In this document: in pieces, positions 25,096 through 34,172 of the stretch
How positions within the stretch are numbered: the stretch's first letter is position 1
How the letters are laid out: every line of letters begins with the position of its first letter
NCBI RefSeq assembly: GCF_022846655.1
Contig: NZ_AP025667.1
Location: 5,493,001 to 5,557,000, forward strand
Length of the DNA stretch: 64,000 bases
Reading direction: 5' to 3'
Origin: Streptomyces seoulensis
GTDB lineage: Bacteria > Actinomycetota > Actinomycetes > Streptomycetales > Streptomycetaceae
Made by a program: the position numbers and the translations under genes
The notes under the pieces: model-generated
Database searches by the model: none
What the model was told of the DNA's origin: nothing
The model's input: the letters and a program-made list of their open reading frames with translations, nothing else

Positions 25096-26319
25096 TCAGC
25101 GCCGGGCGACACCCTCGGCACGGGCGGCGGCCGCGACAGCGGCGGTCACCGCCGGGGCGACCCGCTCGTCGAACGGCGAGGGGATCACGTAGTCGGCGGC
25201 GAGGTCGTCGCCGACGACCGCGGCGAGCGCCTCGGCCGCGGCGATCTTCATGCCCTCGGTGATCCGGGAGGCCCGCACCTGGAGCGCGCCGGCGAAGATG
25301 CCGGGGAAGGCCAGCACGTTGTTGATCTGGTTCGGGAAGTCGGAACGCCCGGTGGCGACGACGGCCGCGTACTTGTGCGCGACCTCCGGGTGCACCTCGG
25401 GGTTCGGGTTGGCCATGGCGAAGACGAAGGCGCCCTTCGCCATGGAGGCGACCGCCTCCTCCGCGACCGTCCCGCCGGAGACGCCGATGAACACGTCGGC
25501 GCCGGCCAGCGCGTCCTCCAGCGTGCCGGTGAGCCCCGCCTTGTTGGTGAAGGAGGCCAACTCCCGCTTGACGTCGGTCAGATCGGTACGGTCCGCGGAG
25601 ACGACGCCCTTGCGGTCCGCGACCGCGACGTCCCCGATACCGGCCTCGATCAGCATCCGGGCGATGGCGACACCGGCCGCCCCGGCCCCGGAGATGACGA
25701 CGCGCAGTTGCCCGATCTCACGTCCGCTGAGCCGGGCCGCGTTGCGCAGCGCCGCCAGCGTGACCACGGCGGTGCCGTGCTGGTCGTCGTGGAAGACCGG
25801 GATGTCCAGCCGCTCCTGCAGGCGCCGCTCGATCTCGAAGCAGCGAGGCGCGGAGATGTCCTCCAGGTTCACACCGCCGAAGGACGGGGCGAGCCGGACG
25901 ACGGTCTCCACGATCTCGTCGACTCCGGTGCAGTCGAGGGCGATCGGCACCGCGTCGACACCGCCGAACTGCTTGAACAGGATCGCCTTGCCCTCCATCA
26001 CGGGGAGGGACGCCTCGGGACCGATGTCCCCGAGACCGAGCACGGCCGTGCCGTCGGTGACGACGGCGACGACCGAGGACTTCCAGGTGTAGTCGTTGAC
26101 CAGCTCCGGCTGTTCCGCGATCGCGGTGCACACGCGAGCGACGCCGGGGGTGTACGCGAGGGAAAGGTCTTCCGTGTCCCGGACCGGCACGGTGGCCCGC
26201 ACGGCCATCTTGCCGCCGCGGTGCAGCGCGAAAGCGGGGTCGAAGGAGTCCAGGGGCTCGGCCCCGCCCTCCGGTCCGGCACCGCTGTCGCTGCGAGGAT
26301 TGACGATCTCCGCTGCCAC
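25096..26319 (-). CDS. NAD(P)-dependent malic enzyme
   Basis: 407 residues, the short bacterial malic enzyme that lacks the phosphotransacetylase tail. The catalytic tyrosine is in [11 protein letters not shown], the metal-binding region is near [16 protein letters not shown], and the dinucleotide fold is [17 protein letters not shown]. The reaction is oxidative decarboxylation of malate to pyruvate, supplying NAD(P)H for lipid and antibiotic synthesis. S. coelicolor has one NAD and one NADP enzyme; position beside the amino-acid transporter matches the NADP enzyme as I recall. Cofactor choice cannot be read with certainty here. Divergent from the ABC transporter. Confidence 0.93.
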   Translation of the reverse strand: MAAEIVNPRSDSGAGPEGGAEPLDSFDPAFALHRGGKMAVRATVPVRDTEDLSLAYTPGVARVCTAIAEQPELVNDYTWKSSVVAVVTDGTAVLGLGDIGPEASLPVMEGKAILFKQFGGVDAVPIALDCTGVDEIVETVVRLAPSFGGVNLEDISAPRCFEIERRLQERLDIPVFHDDQHGTAVVTLAALRNAARLSGREIGQLRVVISGAGAAGVAIARMLIEAGIGDVAVADRKGVVSADRTDLTDVKRELASFTNKAGLTGTLEDALAGADVFIGVSGGTVAEEAVASMAKGAFVFAMANPNPEVHPEVAHKYAAVVATGRSDFPNQINNVLAFPGIFAGALQVRASRITEGMKIAAAEALAAVVGDDLAADYVIPSPFDERVAPAVTAAVAAAARAEGVARR

Positions 26320-26926
26320 TTTGTCTTACCCCTTAGGTATGCATGGTTGAGGGTCGACCACTCCGGGTGAGGAGTGGGCGGGCACCGCGCACGGCTCGGT
26401 TGACGGATACGTACGAGCACATACGCGACGGGCGCGCCGCACACGCGCCCTGAGCCCCGGATGAGGGGTGTAAAGAACCTTCATACCGGACGGACGGGCG
26501 GACCACGAGTCCATTAGGCGCAAGGTCACATGTCGCCCCGGAATGCCGGCGGGCGCGGAGAGACCACCTCGGCCCCTCCCCGAGCCCTCCGCACGGAGGG
26601 CCGCAGAAGCACCTCAAAGGAACCTCAAGCGCCTCGCGAACCCCCCGAAACACCGCACACCACTCGTCCGCATCGTGAGACCCGGTACGGATCTTCCGGT
26701 GTGAACAGCGTATTTCCGCAGATCATCCGGCATGAATGGAGCGCGGATGTACCGACCTGATGCGGTTCTCGATCACCCGTTATCCGATTTTGACATTGTG
26801 ACGCCCCTGAATGGCCCAGTCCGAATGGCAAGATGCCGTAAACCCACGAGGTCGCGACACCCGAAGGTGTGTGTTCTCGTCGACCCATCGGTACGTCTTC
26901 TCTTCCCATCCGCCGGAGGAACCACG
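26320..26926. other. 607-base divergent intergenic region, no gene seen
   Basis: It separates the malic enzyme and the substrate-binding protein genes. The part nearest the transporter (26700-26880) is clearly less GC-rich, as promoters are here, and holds TTGACA at 26790-26795. Two direct copies of GAATGGC at 26809-26815 and 26823-26829 are spaced 14 bases start to start. A good -10 could not be fixed. Short open frames in it have no ribosome binding site or family resemblance. Confidence 0.5.
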
Positions 26927-27874
26927 ATGACCGCAAGCTCCACCCGTCGTACGACCGCACGGTCCCGGATCGCAGCGGTCGGTGCGATCGCGGTCGCGGG
27001 CTCCCTGCTCCTCACCGGCTGCGGTGACCAGACCAAGGGCAAGGACTCCGGCAGTACCGACAGCAGCGCCCCCCTCGCCGACCTGCTCCCCTCCGACCTC
27101 CGGGACAAGGGCGAGATCAAGGTCGGCTCCGACATCCACTACGCCCCGGTCGAGTTCAAGGACTCCTCGGGCAAGGTCGTCGGCATCGACCCGGACATCG
27201 CCACCGCCCTCGGCGACCAGCTCGGCGTGAAGTTCACCTTCGAGGAGGGAACGTTCGACGGTCTCCTCACCGGTCTGCGTTCCGGCCGCTTCAACATGGC
27301 CATGTCGGCGATGACGGACAACAAGAACCGTCAGGAGGGCGTCGACCCCGACACGGGCAAGAAGGTCGGTGAGGGCGTCGACTTCGTCGACTACCTGACC
27401 GCGGGCGTCTCCATCTACACGCGCAAGGGCGACACCAACGGCATCGCCGGCTGGTCGGACCTGTGCGGCAAGAAGCTCGCCGTCCAGCGCGGCACGGTCT
27501 CGGAGGACCTGGCCAAGCAGGAGACCAAGAAGTGCCCGGCCGGCAAGAAGATCAGCATCGAGCCGTTCGACGACGACCAGCAGTCCCAGACCCGGCTGCG
27601 CTCGGGTGGCGTGGACGCCGCCTCCTCCGACTTCCCGGTCGCCGCCTACGCGGTGAAGACCTCCGGCGGCGGCAAGGACTTCGAGGTCGTCGGCGACCAG
27701 GTCGAGGCCGCGCCGTACGGCATCGCCGTGGCCAAGAAGGACACGCAGCTGCGCGACGCCCTGAAGGCCGCGCTGAACGAGATCGTCAAGAACGGCGAGT
27801 ACGACAAGATCCTCAAGAAGTGGGGCGCGCAGGACGGCGCCGTCAAGGAAGCCGTGATCAACGGCGGCAAGTGA
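26927..27874 (+). CDS. amino-acid ABC transporter substrate-binding lipoprotein
   Basis: 315 residues. A signal peptide with twin basic start and the lipobox LLTGC gives a lipid-anchored protein (Cys near residue 32). The mature part is the SBP_bac_3 fold typical of polar amino-acid binders: GEIKVGSDIHYAPVEFKD, GIDPDIATALGDQLGV and the hinge region GVDAASSDFPVAAY. GGAGGA precedes the ATG. First gene of a three-gene operon with one permease and one ATPase. Glutamate is the usual guess for this set in Streptomyces, but cystine or other amino acids remain possible. Confidence 0.92.
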   Translation: MTASSTRRTTARSRIAAVGAIAVAGSLLLTGCGDQTKGKDSGSTDSSAPLADLLPSDLRDKGEIKVGSDIHYAPVEFKDSSGKVVGIDPDIATALGDQLGVKFTFEEGTFDGLLTGLRSGRFNMAMSAMTDNKNRQEGVDPDTGKKVGEGVDFVDYLTAGVSIYTRKGDTNGIAGWSDLCGKKLAVQRGTVSEDLAKQETKKCPAGKKISIEPFDDDQQSQTRLRSGGVDAASSDFPVAAYAVKTSGGGKDFEVVGDQVEAAPYGIAVAKKDTQLRDALKAALNEIVKNGEYDKILKKWGAQDGAVKEAVINGGK

Positions 27875-27911
27875 TCCGCGGAACCTCAGCGGCCACCGAG
27901 AGGCAATACCT

Positions 27912-28847
27912 GTGACTGAGATCGAGAAGACGGCCGGGGAGCAGGGCGCTCCCTCGGCCGCGCCGGAGGCCATCAGGGCCATCCCGGTACGGCACTACGG
28001 GCGGTACGTGTCCGCCGTCGTCGCCATCGCCCTGCTCGTGGCGATCGTGTACGCGTTCAGCCAGGGCAAGATCAACTGGCAGGCGATCCCCGACTACTTC
28101 TTCGACGACCGCATCCTGACCGGCGTCGGCAAGACCCTGCTGCTGACGGTCCTGTCGATGGTGATCGGCATCGTCGGCGGCATCGTCCTCGCGGTGATGC
28201 GGCTGTCGAAGAACCCGGTGACCTCGTCGATCGCCTGGTTCTACATCTGGTTCTTCCGCGGCACCCCGGTGCTGGTGCAGTTGTTCCTGTGGTTCAACCT
28301 GGGGCTCGTCTTCGAGTACATCAACCTGGGCCCGATCTACAAGAACTACTGGTCCGACTTCATGACGCCGCTGCTGACGGCGCTGCTCGGCCTGGGCCTC
28401 AACGAGGCCGCGTACATGGCGGAGATCTGCCGGGCCGGCCTGCTCGCGGTGGACGAGGGCCAGACCGAGGCGTCCCACGCGCTGGGCATGAGCCACGCCA
28501 AGACGCTGCGCCGGGTCGTCATCCCGCAGGCGATGCGCGTGATCGTGCCGCCCACGGGCAACGAAGTGATCAACATGCTGAAGACGACCTCGCTCGTGGC
28601 GGCCGTCCAGTATCCGGAACTCTTCCGCTACGCCCAGGACATCGGCCAGAACTCCGGCGCACCGGTGGAGATGTACTTCCTGGCCGCGGCCTGGTACCTG
28701 ATCATGACCTCGGTCCTGAGCGTCGGCCAGTACTACATCGAGCGCTACTACGCCCGAGGCTCGAGCCGTCAACTGCCTGCCACCCCGTGGCAGAAGGTGA
28801 AGGCGAACATGTTCTCCCTGGGCCGTCCGAAGGGAGGCGCGGCATGA
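27912..28847 (+). CDS. amino-acid ABC transporter permease (HisM/GlnP type)
   Basis: 311 residues from GTG. After a cytoplasmic N-terminal segment come about five transmembrane helices. The hallmark of the polar amino-acid subfamily is [21 protein letters not shown] sequence (here [17 protein letters not shown]), and the ATPase-contact EAA loop is [20 protein letters not shown]. Only one permease gene is present, so the channel is likely a homodimer. The stop overlaps the ATPase start by four bases (ATGA). Confidence 0.92.
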   Translation: MTEIEKTAGEQGAPSAAPEAIRAIPVRHYGRYVSAVVAIALLVAIVYAFSQGKINWQAIPDYFFDDRILTGVGKTLLLTVLSMVIGIVGGIVLAVMRLSKNPVTSSIAWFYIWFFRGTPVLVQLFLWFNLGLVFEYINLGPIYKNYWSDFMTPLLTALLGLGLNEAAYMAEICRAGLLAVDEGQTEASHALGMSHAKTLRRVVIPQAMRVIVPPTGNEVINMLKTTSLVAAVQYPELFRYAQDIGQNSGAPVEMYFLAAAWYLIMTSVLSVGQYYIERYYARGSSRQLPATPWQKVKANMFSLGRPKGGAA

Positions 28848-29647
28848 CCGACAAGCTGAGCAAGACGGACACCCCGCCGAAGGCGAACGTCCCGATGGTG
28901 AAGGCCGAGGGCGTGCACAAGTCCTTCGGCGCCGTGCAGGTGCTCAAGGGCATCGACCTGGAGGTGAAGCCGGGCGAGGTGTTCTGCCTCATCGGCCCCT
29001 CCGGTTCCGGCAAGTCGACGTTCCTCCGGTGCATCAACCACCTGGAGAAGGTCAACTCCGGTCGCCTGTACGTCGACGGCGAGCTGGTCGGCTACCGCCA
29101 GAAGGGCGACAAGCTGTACGAGCTGCGCGACAGCGAGGTCGCGCTGAAGCGCCGGGACATCGGCATGGTCTTCCAGCGCTTCAACCTCTTCCCGCACATG
29201 ACGGCCGCGGAGAACGTCGCCGAGGCGCCCGTGCAGGTCAAGGGCGTCTCCAGGCGGGCCGCGCAGGAGCAGGCGATGCAGCTCCTGGAGCGGGTGGGCC
29301 TCGCCGACAAGGCGGGCAACTACCCCTCCCAGCTCTCCGGCGGCCAGCAGCAGCGCGTGGCGATCGCCCGGGCGCTCGCCATGGAGCCCAAGCTGATGCT
29401 GTTCGACGAGCCGACGTCGGCGCTGGACCCGGAGCTGGTCGGTGACGTCCTCGACGTCATGCGCGACCTCGCCGAGTCCGGCATGACGATGGTCGTCGTG
29501 ACCCACGAGATGGGCTTCGCCCGCGAGGTCGGCGACAGCCTGGTCTTCATGGACGGCGGAGTGGTCGTCGAGTCCGGCCACCCCCGCGACGTCCTGACCA
29601 ACCCCCAGCACGACCGCACCAAGTCGTTCCTGTCGAAGGTGCTGTAA
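28844..29647 (+). CDS. amino-acid ABC transporter ATP-binding protein
   Basis: 267 residues. Walker [11 protein letters not shown]-loop in [14 protein letters not shown] signature [15 protein letters not shown], Walker [13 protein letters not shown] and switch histidine [10 protein letters not shown] are all intact. It powers the permease encoded upstream. The N-terminal extension of about 20 residues is common in the glutamate-type subfamily. Overlap with the permease and the strong terminator immediately after it delimit the operon. Confidence 0.94.
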   Translation: MTDKLSKTDTPPKANVPMVKAEGVHKSFGAVQVLKGIDLEVKPGEVFCLIGPSGSGKSTFLRCINHLEKVNSGRLYVDGELVGYRQKGDKLYELRDSEVALKRRDIGMVFQRFNLFPHMTAAENVAEAPVQVKGVSRRAAQEQAMQLLERVGLADKAGNYPSQLSGGQQQRVAIARALAMEPKLMLFDEPTSALDPELVGDVLDVMRDLAESGMTMVVVTHEMGFAREVGDSLVFMDGGVVVESGHPRDVLTNPQHDRTKSFLSKVL

Positions 29648-29654
29648 GCGGAGA

Positions 29655-29697
29655 GGGCGAGGGGCGGTACGGGGTGACCCCGTACCGCCCCTCGCCC
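29655..29697. terminator. strong bidirectional hairpin terminator
   Basis: A perfect 20-bp inverted repeat (29655-29674 and 29678-29697) with a TGA loop, 7 bases after the ATPase stop and 6 bases before the end of the convergent methyltransferase gene. No T-run. Confidence 0.8.
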
Positions 29698-29702
29698 CTG
29701 TC

Positions 29703-30473
29703 TCACCTCAGCGCGAGCAGCAGTGTGTCCGAGGGCGAACACCACACCGGCCGGGCCTCCGCGAACCCCTTCTCGCGCAGGGCGGCCGCGTGCCAGGCCG
29801 CGGACGGCATGTCGCCGTCCGCGTGTTCGCCGTAGATCTCGAAGCGGCGGGCGGTGGGTCCGGCGAGGACCGGGTCCTGGGCGGCGAGCTGCCACCACTC
29901 CGCCCAGTCGAGCGCACCGTCCCGCTTGGCCCGCTCCATCTCGGCGTGGCGCCGGCCACGTTCGGCGGCGTTGATCCGGGGCGTGGACTCGTCGGCCATG
30001 TGGTCGGCGTTCATGAAGACCCCGCCGTCCCGCACCAGCCCGGCGAGCTGCCCGTAGAGAGCGGTGAGGGGCTCGGTGTGCAGCCAGTGGAGCGCGGTGG
30101 CCGTGAGGACGGCGTCGTAGCTCCGGTGCGGCAGGGCCGCCGGCCAGTCCGGGTCCTTGAGGTCGGCCTCCACGAAGGTGACCCGGTCGTCGCCCGCGAA
30201 GGTGCCGCGCGCGATGGCGAGCAGGGCCGGGTCGAGGTCGACGGCGGTGCTGGTCGCCCCGGGGAAGCGGGCCAGCAGCCGCGCGGTGATGGTGCCGGTG
30301 CCGCAGGCGAGGTCGAGCACGCGCGGGGCGGTGCCGGCGAACGCCTCGACCATGTCGAGCATGACCCGGAACCGCTCCTCACGGTCGGGCATGTACCACT
30401 CCTGCTGCCGGTCCCAGCTCTCCTGCCAGGCGGCCCAGTCCGTACCCGTACCTATGGTGGTCACGTTTTCCAC
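29703..30473 (-). CDS. class I SAM-dependent methyltransferase
   Basis: 256 residues. Motif I is VLDLACGTGTITARLL, followed by the acidic strand-2 end (AVDLDPALL) and motif ADLKDPDWP; a LTATALHWL segment is characteristic of the trans-aconitate/ubiquinone-type methyltransferase group. The N-terminus (DWAAWQESWDRQQEWYMPDREERF) is a helical lid that probably binds substrate. The substrate is not predictable. It stands alone, divergent from the CGNR gene with 93 bases between. Confidence 0.88.
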   Translation of the reverse strand: MENVTTIGTGTDWAAWQESWDRQQEWYMPDREERFRVMLDMVEAFAGTAPRVLDLACGTGTITARLLARFPGATSTAVDLDPALLAIARGTFAGDDRVTFVEADLKDPDWPAALPHRSYDAVLTATALHWLHTEPLTALYGQLAGLVRDGGVFMNADHMADESTPRINAAERGRRHAEMERAKRDGALDWAEWWQLAAQDPVLAGPTARRFEIYGEHADGDMPSAAWHAAALREKGFAEARPVWCSPSDTLLLALR

Positions 30474-30566
30474 GTCCCCTTCCGTGCACGCGTAATACCC
30501 TGGAAGCGCGCCCGGCTGTTACCCGACCGCAGACATGACCATAGAGCGCCCCCGTAAGGACTACAA

Positions 30567-31214
30567 GTGGAACTGGCCCATTACTCGGACTACGCCGTAC
30601 GTCTCGTCAACAGCGAGGAGCCGGGCCAGGGCAAGGACTCCCTGACCTCGGTAGAGGCCGTACGCGACCTCTTCGGCGGCAACGCCTCGGCGGCCCGCCG
30701 CGCCACCGACGCCGACGTCACCCGCTTCCGCTCGGTCCGCGGCAGGCTGCGCGCGGTGTTCGAGGCGGCGGACGAGGGGGACGAGACGCTGGCCGTGGAC
30801 CTGCTGAACTCCTTGCTGCTGGAGTTCCCGGTCAGCCCGCAGATCTCGGGCCACGACATCCGCGACGACGACGGCCGCCCGCTGTGGCACATGCACCTGG
30901 CCGACCACCCGTCGAACGTGACCGCCGGCTACGCGGCCATCGCCGCGATGGGCCTGGCCTTCCATCTGACCGAGTACGGCGTCGACCGCCTGGGCCTGTG
31001 CCAGGCCGCACCCTGCCGCAACGCCTACCTGGACACCTCCACCAACCGCTCCCGCCGCTACTGCTCCGACCGCTGCGCCACCCGCGCCAACGTCGCCGCC
31101 TACCGCGCCCGCAAGCGCCTGGCCGCCGACCGGTCCGACAGCAGCGGTCTGGCCGCCGAGAACGCCCAGCGCACCAGCGCCAGCGGCGAGCGCCGGCCGG
31201 CGAGCGGGCGGTAG
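30567..31214 (+). CDS. CGNR zinc-finger domain protein (ABATE-type regulator)
   Basis: 215 residues from GTG. The N-terminal helical domain (LAHYSDYAVRLVNSEE) is the stress-induced ABATE-type fold. The C-terminal zinc finger is CQAAPCRNAYLD then RRYCSDRCATRANVAAYRAR, matching the CGNR family with NAYLDTSTN in place of the CGNRF core. It is probably a DNA-binding regulator. Its 3' end overlaps the opposing sodX gene by 115 bases, which may place the two under antisense influence. Confidence 0.88.
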   Translation: MELAHYSDYAVRLVNSEEPGQGKDSLTSVEAVRDLFGGNASAARRATDADVTRFRSVRGRLRAVFEAADEGDETLAVDLLNSLLLEFPVSPQISGHDIRDDDGRPLWHMHLADHPSNVTAGYAAIAAMGLAFHLTEYGVDRLGLCQAAPCRNAYLDTSTNRSRRYCSDRCATRANVAAYRARKRLAADRSDSSGLAAENAQRTSASGERRPASGR

Positions 31215-31531
31215 CGCAGCCAGGCCCGCCCCAGGATCAGCTCCTCGGGGACGACCCCGTAGTCGGTGCTGTCCCCGCCGGCGTACGGGTTGTCGCCGAG
31301 CACCCACCAGCCGCCCTCGCGCCGTTCGACCGCACGCTTGACGACCAGCAGGTCCTGCTGGAAGGGGTGGCGCAGGACGACGACCTCCCCCGGCCTGACC
31401 GGAGTGCCGTACCGCAGCAGCAGGCGGTCCCCGTGGTGCAGCGTGGGCACCATGGAGGGACCCGTGACCTCGGCCAGCCCGAAGGGCGGCAGCGCTCTGC
31501 CCCGCTCGGCGTCCTGCGACAGCTCCGGCAT
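31100..31531 (-). CDS. sodX: S26-family signal peptidase, nickel superoxide dismutase maturation protease
   Basis: 143 residues. The catalytic dyad is Ser26 in VTGPSMVPTL and Lys65 in LVVKRAV, followed by the LGDNP box of S26 signal peptidases. There is no clear N-terminal membrane anchor, fitting a cytoplasmic peptidase. Its position divergent from sodN is the typical nickel-SOD arrangement; SodX removes the SodN propeptide so that His1 is freed to bind nickel. I chose the ATG at 31531 because GGGGAGG lies 8 bases upstream; a GTG at 31561 lacks such a site. Confidence 0.9.
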   Translation of the reverse strand: MPELSQDAERGRALPPFGLAEVTGPSMVPTLHHGDRLLLRYGTPVRPGEVVVLRHPFQQDLLVVKRAVERREGGWWVLGDNPYAGGDSTDYGVVPEELILGRAWLRYRPLAGRRSPLALVRWAFSAARPLLSDRSAARRLRAR

Positions 31532-31675
31532 CCCCGGCACCTCCCCGGTCCGTTCCTCCACAGTCTCAGTCTGACCCCGGACTTTTGTCCTAAGCGCTGG
31601 GGGGCACTCGGGAAAACCAGTCCCTCAGGGAGTAATGTCCCACCTGAGAAGACGATCACGAGGAAGGAACGCTCC

Positions 31676-32071
31676 ATGCTTTCCCGCCTGTTTGCCCCCA
31701 AGGTCAAGGTCAGCGCCCACTGCGACCTGCCCTGCGGTGTGTACGACCCGGCTCAGGCCCGCATCGAGGCGGAGTCGGTCAAGGCCATCCAGGAGAAGAT
31801 GGCCGCGAACGACGACCCGCACTTCCAGATCCGTGCCACGGTGATCAAGGAGCAGCGCGCCGAGCTCGCCAAGCACCACCTGGACGTGCTCTGGAGCGAC
31901 TACTTCAAGCCGCCGCACTTCGAGAGCTACCCGGAGCTGCACACCCTGGTCAACGAGGCGGTCAAGTCCCTCTCCGCCGCCAAGGCGTCCTCGGACCCGG
32001 CCACGGGTCAGAAGGCTCTGGACTACATCGCCCAGATCGACAAGATCTTCTGGGAGACCAAGAAGGCCTGA
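31676..32071 (+). CDS. sodN: nickel-containing superoxide dismutase
   Basis: 131 residues. A 14-residue propeptide (MLSRLFAPKVKVSA) precedes the nickel hook HCDLPCGVYDP, in which His15, Cys16 and Cys20 of the precursor become His1, Cys2 and Cys6 of the mature enzyme. The rest is the four-helix bundle of the hexameric NiSOD. It dismutates superoxide in the cytoplasm. AGGAAGG precedes the ATG. In S. coelicolor nickel raises sodN expression, and an sRNA from the sodF transcript pairs with the sodN leader; that pairing partner is outside the window. Confidence 0.97.
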   Translation: MLSRLFAPKVKVSAHCDLPCGVYDPAQARIEAESVKAIQEKMAANDDPHFQIRATVIKEQRAELAKHHLDVLWSDYFKPPHFESYPELHTLVNEAVKSLSAAKASSDPATGQKALDYIAQIDKIFWETKKA

Positions 32072-32126
32072 TCTCTGAGATCGACCTTTTTCGACCTGCA
32101 ATTTCCTGACTTTGCAGTGTCCCCGG

Positions 32127-32165
32127 CCGCACCCGGCGCCCCCAGGGCTCCGGGTGCGGTCTTTT
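32127..32165 (+). terminator. terminator downstream of sodN
   Basis: CCGCACCCGG (32127-32136), 13-base loop, CCGGGTGCGG (32150-32159), then TCTTTT. It is the first strong hairpin after sodN. A smaller TGCAA/TTGCA pair lies at about 32097-32116 just before it. The gap to the desaturase gene (32166-32354) holds no gene. Confidence 0.75.
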
Positions 32166-32354
32166 GCGCGCCGGGGCCGGGGCGGCCGGAGGCTTCACCT
32201 GCGGCTGATCCATGTGCCGTGGGCCGTTTCCGGGGTACCCGCAACGGCGTCGGCATCCTCGCAACCTTCCAAGGCCGTGACCCCGCCGCCGGGTGCGTGG
32301 AGTGGACTCCGGAGCGGCCGGCTCCGGGCGCCATCCACCGGAAGGGTCACGATC

Positions 32355-33386
32355 GTGATCACCGAAACCTCCGCGCGGGGCGCGGGAAGCGACTTCGCCC
32401 AGTTGTCGAAGCTGGTCGCCGCCAGTGGCCTGATGGGCCGACGCCCGGGGTACTACGCGACCCGTATCACCGCCGTGGTGGCCTTCTACGCGGGCTGCTG
32501 GGCCGCGTTCGTCGTGGTCGGCGTGAGCTGGTGGACGCTGGCCGTCGCCGCGGCGCTCGCCGTGGCCTACGGCCAGGTCGCCCTGGTGGCTCACGACATC
32601 GCCCACCGGCAGGTCTTCCGGCTCCGCCGGGCCAGCGAGGTGTCCGGGCGCATCGCAGGGAACGCGGGGATCGGCATGGGCTACGGCTGGTGGCAGGACA
32701 AGCACACCCGCCATCACGCCAACCCCAACCACGAGGAACTCGATCCCGACCTCGTTCCCGACCTGCTGGTCTGGACGAAGTCGCAGGCCCACGCCGCCAC
32801 CGGAGTGCCCCGGCTGGTCGGCCGTTCGCAGGCCTTCCTGTTCTTTCCCCTCCTCACCCTCGAGGGGTTCAACCTGCATGTGGCGGGCGTGCGTTCACTG
32901 GCGGACCGCTCACTCAGGTGCCGGTTCCTGGAGGGCGTCCTGCTGATCGGACACATCGCCGCCTACCTCACCGCGCTGTTCCTCGTGCTGCCCCCCGGCA
33001 TGGCGGTCGCCTTCCTCGCCGTGCACCAGTGCCTCTTCGGGGTGTACCTCGGCTCGATCTTCGCCCCCAACCACAAGGGCATGCCGACCCTGACCGGCGA
33101 CGACCGCCCCGACTTCCTGCGCCGTCAGGTCCTCACCTCCCGCGACATCCACGGCGGGCGGCTCACCGACATCGTGCTGGGCGGCCTGAACTACCAGATC
33201 GAGCACCACCTCTTCCCGAGCATGCCGAGCCCGAACCTGCGCAAGGCACAGGTCATCGTCCGCCGCTACTGCGAGGAGCTGGGCGTGACCTACCTGGAGA
33301 CCAGCCTGGTGGCCTCCTACCGGCAGGCACTGAGCAGCCTGCACGAGGCCGGAGCACCACTGCGCGCGGCCAGGACCCCGTCCTAG
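32355..33386 (+). CDS. membrane fatty-acid desaturase (acyl-CoA or phospholipid desaturase)
   Basis: 343 residues. Three histidine boxes for a diiron centre are visible: HDIAH (80-84), HTRHH (117-121) and QIEHH (near 285). Hydrophobic stretches around 35-75 and 210-245 form two membrane hairpins. It introduces a double bond into acyl chains using O2, a cold or membrane-fluidity adaptation. I chose GTG 32355 with GGAAGGG upstream; the sequence above it in the same frame is low-quality. Single gene between sodN and the sensory operon. Confidence 0.9.
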   Translation: MITETSARGAGSDFAQLSKLVAASGLMGRRPGYYATRITAVVAFYAGCWAAFVVVGVSWWTLAVAAALAVAYGQVALVAHDIAHRQVFRLRRASEVSGRIAGNAGIGMGYGWWQDKHTRHHANPNHEELDPDLVPDLLVWTKSQAHAATGVPRLVGRSQAFLFFPLLTLEGFNLHVAGVRSLADRSLRCRFLEGVLLIGHIAAYLTALFLVLPPGMAVAFLAVHQCLFGVYLGSIFAPNHKGMPTLTGDDRPDFLRRQVLTSRDIHGGRLTDIVLGGLNYQIEHHLFPSMPSPNLRKAQVIVRRYCEELGVTYLETSLVASYRQALSSLHEAGAPLRAARTPS

Positions 33387-33408
33387 GGCGCGGAGCCCCG
33401 GGAGTTCG

Positions 33409-34167
33409 TCAGGCGCCCGTGTCGGTGGGACCCGCCGGGAGCGTACGGATCGAGTCGGTGTCCTGCTCGCCCTCGGCGATGGCCCTGGCGAGACCGGAGA
33501 GTTTGCGGTTGTGGGCGCGGGCATAGGCGCGGAAGATGCCGAACGCCTCGTCGATGGGCATCTGCCAGCGCTCGGCCAGGATGCCCTTGACCTGCTCGAT
33601 GACGATGCGACTGTTCAGGGCGTACTGGAGCTGATCACGTTCGGCCTCGATGTGCGCGAGGGTGCGCTGCTGCAGGATGGCGATGGTGGCCACGTCGGCG
33701 AGCGCCTGGCCGAGGGCGATGTCCTGTGCGGCCAGGGGTTCCGGGCTGGTCCGGAAGAGGTTGAGCGCGCCGATGATCCGTCCGCGCAGCCGCAGCGGCA
33801 GGGCGTTCGTCGCGGTGAACCCGGTCTCCCGGGCGCTGCGGGCGAACTGGGGCCAGCGGGCGGCGGCCTCAGGATCGGTGAGGCTGATGTTGACCCGCGG
33901 CCGGCCGTCGTTGCAGCAGTCGACGCAGGGACCCTGGTCGTGCTGGAGGGCCAGGAGTTCGAGGAGGCGGGTGTCCTCGTCGGAGGCGGCCAGGACGTGG
34001 AGCCCTCCGTTCTCGTCCGAGAGCAGGATGCCGACGGCGGCGACGTCCAGGAGTTCCATGCAGCGCACGGACAGCTTCTGCAGGAAATCGATGACGTCGA
34101 AGTCGTCGGTCAGGGAGTCGGCTACCTCGACGAAGACCTCGGTGAGTTGCTGTTCACGGGTTGCCAT
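33409..34167 (-). CDS. GAF-ANTAR regulator (RNA-binding antiterminator candidate)
   Basis: 252 residues. A GAF domain spans about 15-165 (LDVAAVGILLSDENGGLHVLAAS, GPCVDCCNDGRP, with paired cysteines that may bind metal or sense redox). The ANTAR domain follows (about 170-235: SRIVIEQVKGILAERW and FRAYARAHNRKLSGLA), an RNA-binding helical bundle that resolves terminator loops. Third gene of a leftward operon, five bases after the other GAF-ANTAR gene. No receiver domain, so signals reach it through GAF. RNA targets are unknown. Confidence 0.9.
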   Translation of the reverse strand: MATREQQLTEVFVEVADSLTDDFDVIDFLQKLSVRCMELLDVAAVGILLSDENGGLHVLAASDEDTRLLELLALQHDQGPCVDCCNDGRPRVNISLTDPEAAARWPQFARSARETGFTATNALPLRLRGRIIGALNLFRTSPEPLAAQDIALGQALADVATIAILQQRTLAHIEAERDQLQYALNSRIVIEQVKGILAERWQMPIDEAFGIFRAYARAHNRKLSGLARAIAEGEQDTDSIRTLPAGPTDTGA

Positions 34168-34172
34168 GGAGA

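Noticed and set aside
26320..26926. Short frames in the malic enzyme/transporter gap
   Set aside because: No ribosome binding site, no family resemblance, composition like non-coding shadow.
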